A stretch of 23,525 nt of DNA, from NCBI GenBank assembly GCA_011390385.1, contig JAABSN010000039.1:1-23525 (forward strand), given 5' to 3'. Below the pieces are notes generated by a model that saw nothing but the letters and a program-made list of their open reading frames with translations, was not told the origin of the DNA and did not search any database. Below are positions 1 through 8,106 of the stretch, one piece after another. The DNA comes from Thioalkalivibrio nitratireducens (GTDB lineage: Bacteria; Pseudomonadota; Gammaproteobacteria; Ectothiorhodospirales; Ectothiorhodospiraceae). The stretch's first letter is position 1. Each line of letters begins with the position of its first letter. A program made the position numbers and the translations under genes.

Positions 1-1
1 G

Positions 2-247
2 GGTGATCGCCCCACGGGCGCCGAGGCCGACGAAATGGTGAAGACCCTGCGCAACTGGGTCAGCGACCACATCGGCCCGATCGCCAAACCGGACGACATC
101 CGGTTCGCCGACGGCCTGCCGAAGACCCGCTCCGGCAAGATCATGCGTCGCCTGCTGCGCTCGATCGCCAAGGGCGAGGAAATCACCTCCGATATCTCCA
201 CCCTGGAAAACGAAGGCGTCGTCGCACAGCTTCAGGGCAAGGCCTGA
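2..247 (+). CDS. acs: Acetyl-CoA synthetase, C-terminal end (partial at window edge)
   Basis: Only the last 81 codons are present; the reading frame is open to the left edge. The product is the C-terminal lid domain of AMP-forming acetyl-CoA synthetase, which activates acetate to acetyl-CoA through acetyl-AMP in the cytoplasm. The diagnostic stretch is [11 protein letters not shown]: the lysine after SG is the catalytic lysine that is acetylated by Pat-type enzymes in characterised Acs proteins. The preceding [19 protein letters not shown] and the following GDTSTL-like tail (here [12 protein letters not shown]) also match Acs rather than other acyl-CoA ligases. It is followed by a dispersed repeat and then the rhodanese gene, so there is no sign that it belongs to the sulfur cluster. 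Identification is strong despite truncation. Confidence 0.9.
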   Translation, partial: GDRPTGAEADEMVKTLRNWVSDHIGPIAKPDDIRFADGLPKTRSGKIMRRLLRSIAKGEEITSDISTLENEGVVAQLQGKA

Positions 248-270
248 GCACACCCGGCCCTGGCGATCAA

Positions 271-400
271 ACGTGTAGGGTGCCAATGAGCGCAAGCGAA
301 TTGCACCGTTCGAGGCCTGTGGGCCTGTGGGCTCAGGGGCCTGGAGCCAGGGTCGGCGTCGCTTCGTTGCGGTCCGGCTTCGCCTCACGGCGCCCTGAGG
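271..400. repeat. Dispersed palindromic repeat, copy 1
   Basis: Starts with GTAGGGTGCCAATGAGCG at 275 and ends with a degenerate inverted counterpart (CCTCACGGCGCCCTGAG) near 384-400. It is the first of at least seven copies in the window. The rest of the 248-656 intergenic region (about 400-656) shows no gene, terminator or clear promoter that I can support. Confidence 0.8.
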
Positions 401-656
401 GACATCGAGTCGCGCTGACCAGGACCACACGATGCAGTCAGCCCGGTTCGACGCGATAGGCTTCGATCGCGGGCGTGCCCCGGGTCCATGGTGAGGCCTC
501 GGACTCGCTGATGGGACGCTCGCCCCAGCCCCTCGGGCAGGGCGCGAGCCACCCCATGGTTCACGAGGGCTTGCACGCGTCATACCGCGCTCTTTGCTAC
601 GTTCAGGTCATGGCGGGTCCGGACCGCTCACATCCAACCGTTCTCTGGAGTCCCTC

Positions 657-1307
657 ATGTCGATACGACCAGCACGCTTGTCGTTGTTCCTGATCGCTCT
701 GGCATTCGCCAGCACACCGGTTCTCTCCCAGGCCCTCGAGGTCGGTATCACTGCGGCGCTGGATCGCGTCGAAGTCCTGCACCAGGGTGAACCGGTATTC
801 ATCCAGCGCGATCAGGACACGTTCAATACCGTCACGCCCGATTTCAGCATGACTTCGCGGCCGTGCCCTCCGTATTGTATCCAGCCGATTTCGCTGGGTC
901 CCGGTATCGAGACCTTGGGCGAACTCGAGTTTCTCGACTACCTGCAACGGGCCGGCACGGACGATCAGATCCTCGTGATCGACTCGCGCACCGCGGACGA
1001 ATACGCACGAGGCACGATTCCGGGCGCGGTCAATGTCCCCTGGGACAGGTTGCATTTCACTTCCGGCGCGGAACCGGAACACGTCCAGAACCAGCTGCAG
1101 GACTTCGGTGTCACCTTTGACGGTGACTTCCATGATTTCAGTCGGGCGAAAACGCTGGTGCTGTTCTGCAATGGCCCCTGGTGTGGCCAGTCACCGACCA
1201 ACATCCGGACGCTGACCAACCTCGGCTACCCCGCGGACCGGCTGAAGTGGTACCGGGGAGGTATGCAGCTCTGGCATCTGCTGGGGCTGACCGTGATCAA
1301 GCCCTGA
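657..1307 (+). CDS. Exported (periplasmic) rhodanese-domain protein
   Basis: A 216-aa protein with a Sec signal peptide (hydrophobic residues 8-20, likely cleavage after SQA near residue 26) and one rhodanese domain at about residues 85-215. The domain carries DSRTADEYARGTIPGAVNVPWD, typical of the CH2A region, and the active-site loop CNGPWCGQS with the probable persulfide-carrying Cys171 and a second cysteine at 176. Two more cysteines form a CPPYC motif (70 and 74) ahead of the domain. The ATG at 657 is chosen because TGGAG lies 8-12 bases upstream and the signal peptide follows directly; a longer frame from 594 would bury it. Rhodaneses move sulfane sulfur between donors and thiols; the substrate here is unknown. 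It stands alone but close to the lipoate ligase gene. Confidence 0.85.
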   Translation: MSIRPARLSLFLIALAFASTPVLSQALEVGITAALDRVEVLHQGEPVFIQRDQDTFNTVTPDFSMTSRPCPPYCIQPISLGPGIETLGELEFLDYLQRAGTDDQILVIDSRTADEYARGTIPGAVNVPWDRLHFTSGAEPEHVQNQLQDFGVTFDGDFHDFSRAKTLVLFCNGPWCGQSPTNIRTLTNLGYPADRLKWYRGGMQLWHLLGLTVIKP

Positions 1308-1457
1308 ATCCGGTACCCCGTGCCCGTCGCAGTGCTGCACGGTCTCGGTCATCGAGTCTGTCTGCGTACGACCGACTACCCCGGATCTCCCGGGCCATTT
1401 ATCGGGAAGCGGGCGGCTTTTGTATCCTTTGCGACCAATCAATCGCCGGGGCGATCC

Positions 1458-1874
1458 ATGAAAACCACGAAAATCACCAACATCGGCGAAATACGCAACG
1501 AACTGAACAAGTACCGGCGGGGCAGGAAATTCGACATTCATCAGTTCAACCAGATTGCACGGCTCGCCTGGCTGGGGCGCGTGGTCATGCAGCCCCTGGA
1601 CCCGCAGGACGCCGACTGCAAGGCCTTTCTCGTCTTCATTCAGGAACCGGACGAACTGGCTGCCCATTTTCTCGATACCGACCACGAGCTGACGGGTGCG
1701 ATGCACATCGTCGACGGCGAGCAGGCAGAAGCGCTGATCAAGGTGCTGCGCAGCGGTGTCGAGGAGCGCGCCAAACTCTACGAAGACCTTTCCCGGAGCG
1801 ATTTCTACTTCCGCTACTTCTACCGTCCCAAGGATGGCGGGACGACCGGCGATACCGAAACCGCTCCGCAGTGA
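1458..1874 (+). CDS. Unrecognised 138-aa cytoplasmic protein upstream of lipoate ligase
   Basis: I do not recognise this family. The product is 138 aa, soluble, with no signal peptide or membrane segment, a basic N-terminal segment (MKTTKITNIGEIRNELNKYRRGRKF) and an aromatic C-terminal stretch (SDFYFRYFYRPKDGG). It has a single cysteine (residue 55, in DADCKAF) and no metal-binding motif. The ATG at 1458 has only a weak GGGGCG upstream; the frame continues further upstream, but that part looks non-coding. It ends 19 bases before the proposed TTG start of the lipoate ligase, so the two are probably co-transcribed. A role linked to lipoylation or to the sHdr system is guilt by association only. 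Confidence 0.7.
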   Translation: MKTTKITNIGEIRNELNKYRRGRKFDIHQFNQIARLAWLGRVVMQPLDPQDADCKAFLVFIQEPDELAAHFLDTDHELTGAMHIVDGEQAEALIKVLRSGVEERAKLYEDLSRSDFYFRYFYRPKDGGTTGDTETAPQ

Positions 1875-1893
1875 CGAATCGGGGATCGAATCC

Positions 1894-2934
1894 TTGACCC
1901 CCGCGGAGACACCCGAATGGCTGGACGCCGGGCGCGTTTCCGCCCGCTCGATGCATCCCCTGTACACGGGGATGGCCGCAAGCACCCGGGAAGGCGATCC
2001 AGTGCGAGTTCTCTGGCTCTACAGCGGAGAAGACCACGTATCGGTGGGCGCGAGCCAGAACCCGGCAGCCGACCTCGATCTGGCGGCCTGCGCTGCACAG
2101 GGGATACCGGTGCTGCGCAGGCCTCTGGGTGGCGGGGCGGTATGGCTGGAAGCCGATCAGCCTTGTTTCTTCCTCGTGGTTCCACGCAACAAGCTCGCCC
2201 GCGGCCACCGTCATCTCTTCTCCCTGGGGATGGGGCTTGCGATGGCCGTGCTGCGGCACCTTGGCCTCGAGAATGTCGAGGCTCGAAGCCAGGACATCTG
2301 GATCCATGGCCGGAAGATCATGGGCACCGGGGCGGCAACCGTCGACAGGGGCTGCGTATTTGGCGCGAGCTTCCTGCGCCGGTTTCCCGCGGAGCGTTTC
2401 CTGTCCTGTGTCTTCGCCCCAAGCGATGGCTATCGGGAGTGGGTGCTTCCAGCCCTTCGCGAGGGAGTCACGGACTGCGAGCGCGAGTTGCTCCCGCCAC
2501 CCGAGGCGTCCGATTTTCGCGAGGCCCTGCATGAGGCCTTGCGGCAACGTTTCGGAGTGCCACCCGTGACATGTAACCTGGACCCTGGCCTGCGTGATAC
2601 ATGGATCATCCGCGGCCGGGAAGAACTGGACGATCTGGAGCAGGGGCAGACCCGCGCGGCGGTGCCTTCCGGTATCCGGATCAACCGGGCCAACCACGTA
2701 TTCGAGACCAATTCCCGTTGCGGGCGGCTGCGACTTCACATCACCGGCACCGTCATTCGGCGGATCTGGTGCGAGGATCCCCAAATCAATGCGACGCTGC
2801 AGGAACGCGTGGTCGGGCTGGCGCCGGAACGGCTGGTTCTCAGGGGAAGCCTGAGCCAGGTCATGGCAACGCCGCTCGCAGACGAGATCAGTTGCCGGGT
2901 CGACGCGCTGTATCGCGGAATCCGTACACCCTGA
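1894..2934 (+). CDS. lplA: Lipoate-protein ligase A-type, probably specific for LbpA
   Basis: LplA-family ligase of about 346 aa. It activates lipoate to lipoyl-AMP and transfers it to a lysine of an acceptor protein. Visible hallmarks are RRPLGGGAVW (residues 75-84 from the TTG start), the lipoyl-AMP lysine region GRKIMGTGAA (139-148) and a full C-terminal accessory domain (about 265-346), so this is a two-domain enzyme. Family knowledge: genomes with sHdr and LbpA encode dedicated lipoate ligases (sLpl) for LbpA; with two LbpA genes 5 kb away, that assignment is my inference. The start is uncertain. TTG 1894 has GGGGA 8 bases upstream and places PEWLDAGRVSARS where LplA proteins begin. ATG 1834 overlaps the previous gene by 41 bases and has no usable ribosome site. 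Confidence 0.85.
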   Translation: MTPAETPEWLDAGRVSARSMHPLYTGMAASTREGDPVRVLWLYSGEDHVSVGASQNPAADLDLAACAAQGIPVLRRPLGGGAVWLEADQPCFFLVVPRNKLARGHRHLFSLGMGLAMAVLRHLGLENVEARSQDIWIHGRKIMGTGAATVDRGCVFGASFLRRFPAERFLSCVFAPSDGYREWVLPALREGVTDCERELLPPPEASDFREALHEALRQRFGVPPVTCNLDPGLRDTWIIRGREELDDLEQGQTRAAVPSGIRINRANHVFETNSRCGRLRLHITGTVIRRIWCEDPQINATLQERVVGLAPERLVLRGSLSQVMATPLADEISCRVDALYRGIRTP

Positions 2935-3020
2935 CCGGCCGCCGGGTCAGTGCGAACTCCGGACGCCGTGGCCGTGACGGGTGCCATTCGCCGCGTTCGT
3001 TGACATCCTGCGTCGGGAGC

Positions 3021-3120
3021 AAGCGCAGGGTGCCGTGAGGCGCCACCGGTGGGACGCGCACCCCGGTGTCCCGGGACTCGAACGGCGCAATTCCCTGCGC
3101 TCATTGCCACCCTGCGCGTT
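3021..3120. repeat. Dispersed palindromic repeat, copy 2
   Basis: Left end CGCAGGGTGCCGTGAGGCG (from 3024) and right end GCGCAATTCCCTGCGCTC followed by ATTGCCACCCTGCGCG (to 3118), in inverted orientation. The ends carry GCAGGGTG instead of GTAGGGTG, with compensating changes at both ends, so the palindrome is kept. It lies between the ligase and the receiver-like gene. I see nothing else in 2935-3155 beyond a weak ribosome site. Confidence 0.75.
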
Positions 3121-3155
3121 GACTCGTGAACTTTACCTACAACAGAGAACCCGCC

Positions 3156-3539
3156 ATGCCGGAACCGACCATCGCCCGCCGCCTCGAAAGGCGGATCATC
3201 CTCATGACGCGTGACTCGGAAATGCAGAGCAGGTTGCACGCCTGTATCGAGCCCCCGTGGGAACTGGTGTCGGTCACCGACCTCGAGGATCTGGGTTCCT
3301 GGAACGAAGTGTTGCTGTACCGATTCATGCTGCTTGACCTGGACGAAGTCGAGGCCTTTGATCCGCTTGACGTGATCCGGACCCTGCGCATGGAATATCA
3401 GATCAATCTGCCGGTATTCTGCTTTGGTGGCGACGACGACATCCAGGACGAAATGCGCCTGTCCCGCGCCGACCGCTTCTTCACCCGCGAGGAGATGATT
3501 GAACGCCTCCCCGAATTCCTCCGCCAGTACGACTGGTAA
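3156..3539 (+). CDS. Degenerate response-regulator receiver-like protein
   Basis: A 127-aa single-domain protein whose predicted strand pattern follows a CheY-like receiver: RRIILMTRD (beta 1 with an acidic turn, D20), RFMLLDLDE (beta 3 with candidate phospho-acceptor Asp61), NLPVFCFGGDDD (beta 4) and ADRFFTREE (beta 5). The residues that normally transmit phosphorylation are not conserved: the Thr/Ser after beta 4 is replaced by FGG, and the lysine of the usual ADDY-x-x-K-P motif is missing. It therefore looks like a pseudo-receiver, or a receiver that works without canonical phosphotransfer. No output domain is attached. ATG 3156 has AGAGAA about 8 bases upstream; an in-frame GTG at 3126 is the alternative. 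The assignment rests on pattern recognition and is moderate. Confidence 0.65.
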   Translation: MPEPTIARRLERRIILMTRDSEMQSRLHACIEPPWELVSVTDLEDLGSWNEVLLYRFMLLDLDEVEAFDPLDVIRTLRMEYQINLPVFCFGGDDDIQDEMRLSRADRFFTREEMIERLPEFLRQYDW

Positions 3540-3628
3540 TCCCGCGACCGCCCCAGCCAGGGCAACAAGCACGATGCCTCAAACGACACAGCGAACTTGG
3601 GCCGTGCTGCTTCCCCGTAGACGCCGAC

Positions 3629-3970
3629 TCAGCCGTCGCTGCGCCAGGTCTCGTAACCGCAACTGGAACACAACCAGAGGGTCTCTTCACCATCGGAGCC
3701 GTGCTGGGCCGGGCGTGTCTGATCGGGAACCATATGCAGGCTGCGGAGCGTGCAGCGTGGGCACTTCTCCACATCGGGTTGCTTGCGCCCGGCGCGCCGC
3801 CCGGGATCCGGAGCCGGCCGTGCGCCCTTGGCCTCAAATATCAGCTGGTCCAGTTCGTCCACCAGCAAGCGGATTCGATCGGCCGCAGCCGCCGGCTCCG
3901 CGATGGGTTGATCGGCCAGGACACTCAGCCGTTCCCGTATCGATTCCAGTCTCGCCACGATGTCTGTCAT
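3629..3970 (-). CDS. Small protein with C-terminal zinc ribbon
   Basis: The 113-aa product has a helical N-terminal half (residues 1-50, rich in Arg, Glu and Leu, possibly coiled coil), a Pro/Arg linker (51-67) and a C-terminal zinc ribbon made of CPRC (70-73) and CSSC (101-104). The start at 3970 is set by GAGGTGA just upstream; an in-frame ATG at 3997 lacks a ribosome site. It is convergent with the receiver-like gene, with 89 featureless bases between them. Zinc ribbons of this layout bind nucleic acid or protein partners; I do not recognise the specific family and give no function. Confidence 0.75.
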   Translation of the reverse strand: MTDIVARLESIRERLSVLADQPIAEPAAAADRIRLLVDELDQLIFEAKGARPAPDPGRRAGRKQPDVEKCPRCTLRSLHMVPDQTRPAQHGSDGEETLWLCSSCGYETWRSDG

Positions 3971-4046
3971 GTCATCACCTCGGAGAATAGACCGCAAGAA
4001 TCGGCCGACGACTGCAGCGATGCGCGGTGCCGGAATCGCAACGTGA

Positions 4047-4949
4047 TCATCCCCCCGCAGCCTCTTTCAGGGCGTTCTCCACTGCCGGCGGCGAGCGCCT
4101 CAGCTGGATAAAGCTGTTGGCGCCCATCATGCTCAGGTCCGGGAAATGCAGGGCCATCCGGAAACGCATGTGCAGGGCCTCGACGTGTCCGCCATGCACG
4201 AGAATCTCATAGGGCAGATAAGCGGTATGTCGATGCGTGCCAACATCCACCGTCGCCATCTGAAAGCGATCGGAAGCGTCGCGCTCGGCGCCGTCTTCCT
4301 CCCGGATGGAAACCCCGATCAGGGTGGCATCACGTCCGGGAATATCGACCCTGTAGACCTCGCGCACGCCACCCTTGTTAGCCCGCAGGTTCGCGTCCAG
4401 TACCGCCAGCGCACGCTCCCGGCTGGGATGACTGGCGAGGAGGTACGGGTCGCCGAAGCGTTCCATGCCGAAGGCATATCGATACCGGGCCAGCGTCGAA
4501 GGACTCAGCCCCCTGGCGCCGAAGGTTTCCGCGGCACCAAGGACATCCGCAAGCCTCGACATCACGCCCGCGAGTGAACGGTCGAGTTGATAGGCGTGGC
4601 GGAAATACTCGAGGTGGTTGTAACTGACCTGGATCTGACCGCCCACGCGCGTGACCGCGACCCTGAGCGGGGCGACATAGGCTCCGCGATCCGAAGTGGC
4701 AGCCACGCCGAGGAGTTCATCGGAGGTGAACACCATCACCCTCGCGTCATCATCGACCGTATAAACTCCCAGGGGCCGGAATCCCGCCTCCGACAGACGC
4801 TCCCGGATGGCCTTCTCCTCCGCCCCCATATCCGCGGCATTCTTGGCATAGGCAAGCATCATGGGTTTCAACAGTTCGGACTGTGCGGCACCCGCGATGC
4901 CTAACAGAAACAGACCGAGCAGCGCGCCGGCGATGCGGGGTATCGACAT
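4047..4949 (-). CDS. Exported conserved protein of unknown function (possible DUF302-like)
   Basis: A 300-aa protein with a Sec signal peptide (hydrophobic 7-22, IAGALLGLFLLGIAGAA) and a mature region beginning ELLKPMMLA. The body contains AGFRPLGVYTVDDDARVMVFTSDELL and QIQVSYNHLEYFRHAYQLD, which resemble DUF302-like or related periplasmic proteins that I recall from sulfur-oxidizing and other proteobacteria. This similarity is from memory and weak. No cysteine, haem site or HExxH is visible. ATG 4949 is chosen because AGGAGA precedes it and the signal peptide follows. The longer frame to 5093 begins inside a dispersed repeat and is spurious. It is transcribed away from the TonB receptor gene, with 778 bases between them. 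Confidence 0.75.
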   Translation of the reverse strand: MSIPRIAGALLGLFLLGIAGAAQSELLKPMMLAYAKNAADMGAEEKAIRERLSEAGFRPLGVYTVDDDARVMVFTSDELLGVAATSDRGAYVAPLRVAVTRVGGQIQVSYNHLEYFRHAYQLDRSLAGVMSRLADVLGAAETFGARGLSPSTLARYRYAFGMERFGDPYLLASHPSRERALAVLDANLRANKGGVREVYRVDIPGRDATLIGVSIREEDGAERDASDRFQMATVDVGTHRHTAYLPYEILVHGGHVEALHMRFRMALHFPDLSMMGANSFIQLRRSPPAVENALKEAAGG

Positions 4950-5060
4950 GGGATTCTCCTCAATGAACGGAATGGGCTGACCAATGCTATCCGGAGAGGT
5001 AGCGCCCCGCCACGCTAACCTTCTTGGCCACGCCCGCCACCCCGAACCAGAAAAGTCCAA

Positions 5061-5190
5061 GCGTAGGGTGTCAATGAGCGTAGCGAATTGCACCGCTCGA
5101 GGCCCGGAGGTCTGGGTGTGCAGGGCCGGCCCGGTATCGGTGCGGCTCGGCTCCGCCTCACGGCACCCTACGCGGATTCTTTCACGTTAA
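5061..5190. repeat. Dispersed palindromic repeat, copy 3
   Basis: Begins GCGTAGGGTGTCAATGAGCG (5061) and ends CACGGCACCCTACGC (5159-5173). The conserved outer flank GGATTCTTTCACG follows; its reverse complement also flanks the copies at 7.9 and 21.4 kb, so the element extends beyond the GTAGGGTG core at this end. Confidence 0.85.
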
Positions 5191-5302
5191 GACGCAGGCT
5201 GCCAATGAGCGCAGCGAACTGCAAAGTCCGAGGCCCGGAGGTTGGAGGCAAGGACCAGCGCCGTATCGGTGCGATGCGGCTTATGTCTCACGGCATTCTC
5301 TC
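5191..5302. repeat. Dispersed palindromic repeat, copy 4 (decayed)
   Basis: Immediately follows copy 3 in the same orientation. GCAGGCTGCCAATGAGCG starts near 5194 and a decayed end (GTCTCACGGCATTCTCTC) lies near 5285-5302. It carries more mismatches than copy 3, so it is probably an older tandem copy. The rest of the intergenic stretch to 5727 has no gene I can support; an AT-rich patch at 5505-5518 could be part of a promoter for the TonB receptor gene, but no good -35 is visible. Confidence 0.7.
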
Positions 5303-5727
5303 CCGGATGGACATTCATGCCGACGTGAGCAGCGCGATCCATGAAAGCATCCTCGAAAATCCTTCGGATGCGTGATCCGGTCGGTCTATTGAGCACCGAG
5401 GGGCAATCGGTACATACCCAGCACGCTCTGGAATCTATGCGGATTCGGGATCCACGTCAAAGCCCCTGCGCATCGTCCGGGGTCACCTCGCCTGAATCGC
5501 AACGTTCTTATATTATCAAGCGCCAGGACCGCTAGTGTCCTGTCACACCTGCCCAACCCAGTGGCTGTGGGTCCGGTGGAGCAGTCGGCTACCGCATCGT
5601 TTGCATGACCCGCTCAACCGGTCCCCGCGCGGGCCAGTGACTGACCGTTTTACCGTCCCACTCGGTGATGATCGACCGACCATGGGATGCCATCCACCAA
5701 CTCTTGCCGCAAATGAAGGGGATTTAG

Positions 5728-7836
5728 ATGCGCAAACCCACCATTGCCGTCGTCAGCGTCGCTGCAGCCGTCGCCGCCGTGTTCGCACACGCGGACGAGA
5801 CCACACTCCTGGCCCCGGTCACGGTGACCGCCAAGGGCTATGAGGCGCTGATCGCCGACACCGCCCGCTCGGTAAACGTGATCGAGGCTGACGAAATCCG
5901 CCGCAGCGAGGCGCGCACCCTGGGTGATCTCCTTCGCGGTGAGCCCGGAATCTCGCTTGCCGTCGATGGGTCCGTCGGTCTCGATCCAATCATCCGGGGT
6001 CTCAAGCGCGATCAGGTGCTGGTTCTGATCGACGGGGTGCGCGTGAATGCAATGCAGCCACCGGCACGCGGCTCGCTGGCCTCGTATGTCAATGTCGATC
6101 TGATCGAGCGGATCGAGGTGATCCGCGGGCCGAACTCGGTGCTCTACGGTGCCGGCGCGATGGGTGGTGTGATCAACATCATCACCCGGGGCGGCCGCTT
6201 CACCGACGAACCGGAGGTCAACGGGTGGACCCGCCTGGGTTACACCTCGGTCGACGACGGTGTACGCGGCGCGGTGGGTGTATCGCTGTCCAACCCGCGT
6301 AACGTGCTGGATCTGTCGCTCGCCTACCTCGACACCGACGACTACAGGACCGGCAGCGGCAATCGCCTCGACGACAGCGGCACCGAGCAGATCGCCGGCC
6401 ATCTGCGCTACCGCGCACAACTGGCACCCGGACACGAAATCGAGTTCCGCGCTCAGCGAGACCGCAGGGATGATGTGTGGTACCTGGCCTCGCGCCGGTT
6501 CCTGCAGGAATCGATCACACCCCCACCGGGTCAGGGACTGCATCAGCCTGACGGCCTCAATACCCATTACACCCCGCGGCAGGAGCGGGATCTGTACGAA
6601 GGACGGTACGAAGGAGCGTTGGGCGGCCCGTGGGACGTTCAACTCACCGCCTCGCTCTATCGTCAGGAACTGGAACGCGGCAACTACGACTGGAACCGGG
6701 AACGCAGCCAGAACTATCGCACTTCGGATACGGATTTCAAGACGGACGGCGGCAAGCTCCAGGTAGAGTTTTCGCCGCACGAGCGCCATGTTGTGCTGGC
6801 CGGGGTCGAGGGCTGGCGGTTCCGCGCGGCACCGGTCTCCTTCGTGGGGTTCGCCCCCGGCTTTGATCCCGATTTTCGACTGCAACTGATCGAGAACGGC
6901 CGCCTCGAGTCCCGCGGTGCGTTCATTCAGGATGACATCTATCTGGATGATTTCACGGTGACCCTGGGCGCCCGGTACGACGAAGTGAAAGGGTCGGCCG
7001 ATAATGCCCTGGGTGTCACGGCACCGCTGAACAAGACCGATTACAACCTGTCGTGGTCCGCCGGCCTCACCTGGGACCTGAATACCGCGTTCAGTCCGTA
7101 CGCCAGCCTGTCGGAGGGCTATCGGTCGGCCGGCCTGCTGGAGCGCTACCTGACCTACCCCTACAGCGATGGGTTCACCTGGCTCAGCAACCCCCAGCTG
7201 GACCCGGAACGCAATCGGACCCTCGAGGTGGGCGCGCGTGGTCGGATCGGCGCGACGAGTTACTCGGTAGCGGTCTACGAAAGCCGTATCCGCGACTACA
7301 TCGGCGGACAGGTGATCGCTCCCAACATCAAGCAGACCGTGAATCTCGACAGCGCCCGTATCCGTGGGGCCGAATTCACCATCGACCACGATCTGGGCGA
7401 GGGCCTCTCCGTGTTCGCGCACGGGACCTGGCTGCGCGGGGACAACCGGGATTCAGCGTTCCGGGAACCGTTGTACCAGATGCCGCCACCCGAACTCACG
7501 CTGGGTCTCGAGCAGCGCCGTGCAAGGGGCTGGCAATGGCAGGGCAGCATCCGCGCGGTCGCGAAGCAAGACCGTACTGCCGACACCTTCAGCGGCGGCA
7601 CCGAGCGGGAAACCTCCGGGTTCACGACGGCGGACGCGGCCGTGGGCTACCGCTTCGGACCCTCGGGTGGTTTCCGGGAGCATGAGCTCACGCTATCGGT
7701 CACGAACATCTTCGACCGCGATTACCGGGAACACGTGAACGAGATGACCGCCAACCGCATCGACCCGGCGAATGGTGTTCAGGATCTCAACGCGCCGGGC
7801 CGCAGTATCGGGCTGACGTGGTACGCGGCCTTCTGA
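5728..7836 (+). CDS. TonB-dependent outer-membrane receptor
   Basis: A 702-aa protein with a signal peptide (residues 1-22, ending AHADE), a probable TonB box (APVTVTA, about 29-35), a plug domain at about 40-155 and a 22-strand barrel over the rest. The plug shows TLGDLLRGEPGISL, LVLIDGVRVN and the signature IERIEVIRGPNSVLYGAGAMGGVINIITR. The protein ends in phenylalanine, as expected for BAM-inserted barrels. AAGGGG 8-10 bases upstream supports the ATG at 5728. TonB receptors import siderophores, haem, cobalamin, copper or other scarce ligands. I see no cobalamin riboswitch and no convincing Fur box, and the ligand cannot be told from the sequence. It sits between sulfur genes, but no shared regulation is visible. 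Confidence 0.92.
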   Translation: MRKPTIAVVSVAAAVAAVFAHADETTLLAPVTVTAKGYEALIADTARSVNVIEADEIRRSEARTLGDLLRGEPGISLAVDGSVGLDPIIRGLKRDQVLVLIDGVRVNAMQPPARGSLASYVNVDLIERIEVIRGPNSVLYGAGAMGGVINIITRGGRFTDEPEVNGWTRLGYTSVDDGVRGAVGVSLSNPRNVLDLSLAYLDTDDYRTGSGNRLDDSGTEQIAGHLRYRAQLAPGHEIEFRAQRDRRDDVWYLASRRFLQESITPPPGQGLHQPDGLNTHYTPRQERDLYEGRYEGALGGPWDVQLTASLYRQELERGNYDWNRERSQNYRTSDTDFKTDGGKLQVEFSPHERHVVLAGVEGWRFRAAPVSFVGFAPGFDPDFRLQLIENGRLESRGAFIQDDIYLDDFTVTLGARYDEVKGSADNALGVTAPLNKTDYNLSWSAGLTWDLNTAFSPYASLSEGYRSAGLLERYLTYPYSDGFTWLSNPQLDPERNRTLEVGARGRIGATSYSVAVYESRIRDYIGGQVIAPNIKQTVNLDSARIRGAEFTIDHDLGEGLSVFAHGTWLRGDNRDSAFREPLYQMPPPELTLGLEQRRARGWQWQGSIRAVAKQDRTADTFSGGTERETSGFTTADAAVGYRFGPSGGFREHELTLSVTNIFDRDYREHVNEMTANRIDPANGVQDLNAPGRSIGLTWYAAF

Positions 7837-7869
7837 AGCCGGCGGGCGGACGAAAACTTCGAGGGCGTT

Positions 7870-8004
7870 GGCGTGAAAGAACCTGCGCAGGGTGCGGTGA
7901 GGCGAAGCCGAACCGCACCGATTCGACGCCGTCCTTGCCCCCGGGTTCCCGGCCATCGAACGGTGCAATTCGCTGCGCTCATTGACACCCTACACGTTTG
8001 ATGG
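7870..8004. repeat. Dispersed palindromic repeat, copy 5
   Basis: Runs from the flank GCGTGAAAGAACC (7870) and GCGCAGGGTGCGGTGAGGCG (7885) to GCTGCGCTCATTGACACC and CTACACGTTTGATGG (to about 8004). The outer flank CATCAAACGTGTAGGGTG, read on the other strand, matches the left flank of copy 1. It separates the convergent TonB receptor gene and sHdr operon. Confidence 0.85.
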
Positions 8005-8045
8005 TCAGGGGTGTCCCGGGGCCATGAAAGGTTGGGCGCACAAAC

Positions 8046-8084
8046 AAAGAAAAGGCCGCGGACCTGGGGGACAGGTCCGCGGCC
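8046..8084 (-). terminator. Rho-independent terminator of the sHdr-LbpA operon
   Basis: A perfect 13-bp stem, GGCCGCGGACCTG (8054-8066) pairing with CAGGTCCGCGGCC (8072-8084) around a 5-base loop. On the minus strand it is followed by TTTTCTTT (8053 down to 8046). It lies 23 bases past the lbpA2 stop codon. Confidence 0.93.
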
Positions 8085-8106
8085 TGGGTTTACGACCTTG
8101 TGGGGC

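Noticed and set aside
594..656. Longer start for the periplasmic rhodanese
   Set aside because: The extra 21 codons precede a good ribosome site and would hide the signal peptide.
4950..5093. N-terminal extension of the exported protein beginning MQFATLIDTLR
   Set aside because: This peptide is encoded by the end of the dispersed repeat; the real signal peptide and ribosome site start at 4949.
5303..5727. Cobalamin riboswitch or Fur box ahead of the TonB receptor
   Set aside because: I could not find a B12-box-like sequence or a convincing Fur-type palindrome; only an AT-rich patch at 5505-5518 is visible.
5650..7422. Long open frame antisense to the TonB receptor (590 codons)
   Set aside because: Shadow of the receptor gene, whose plug, barrel and terminal Phe are unmistakable.
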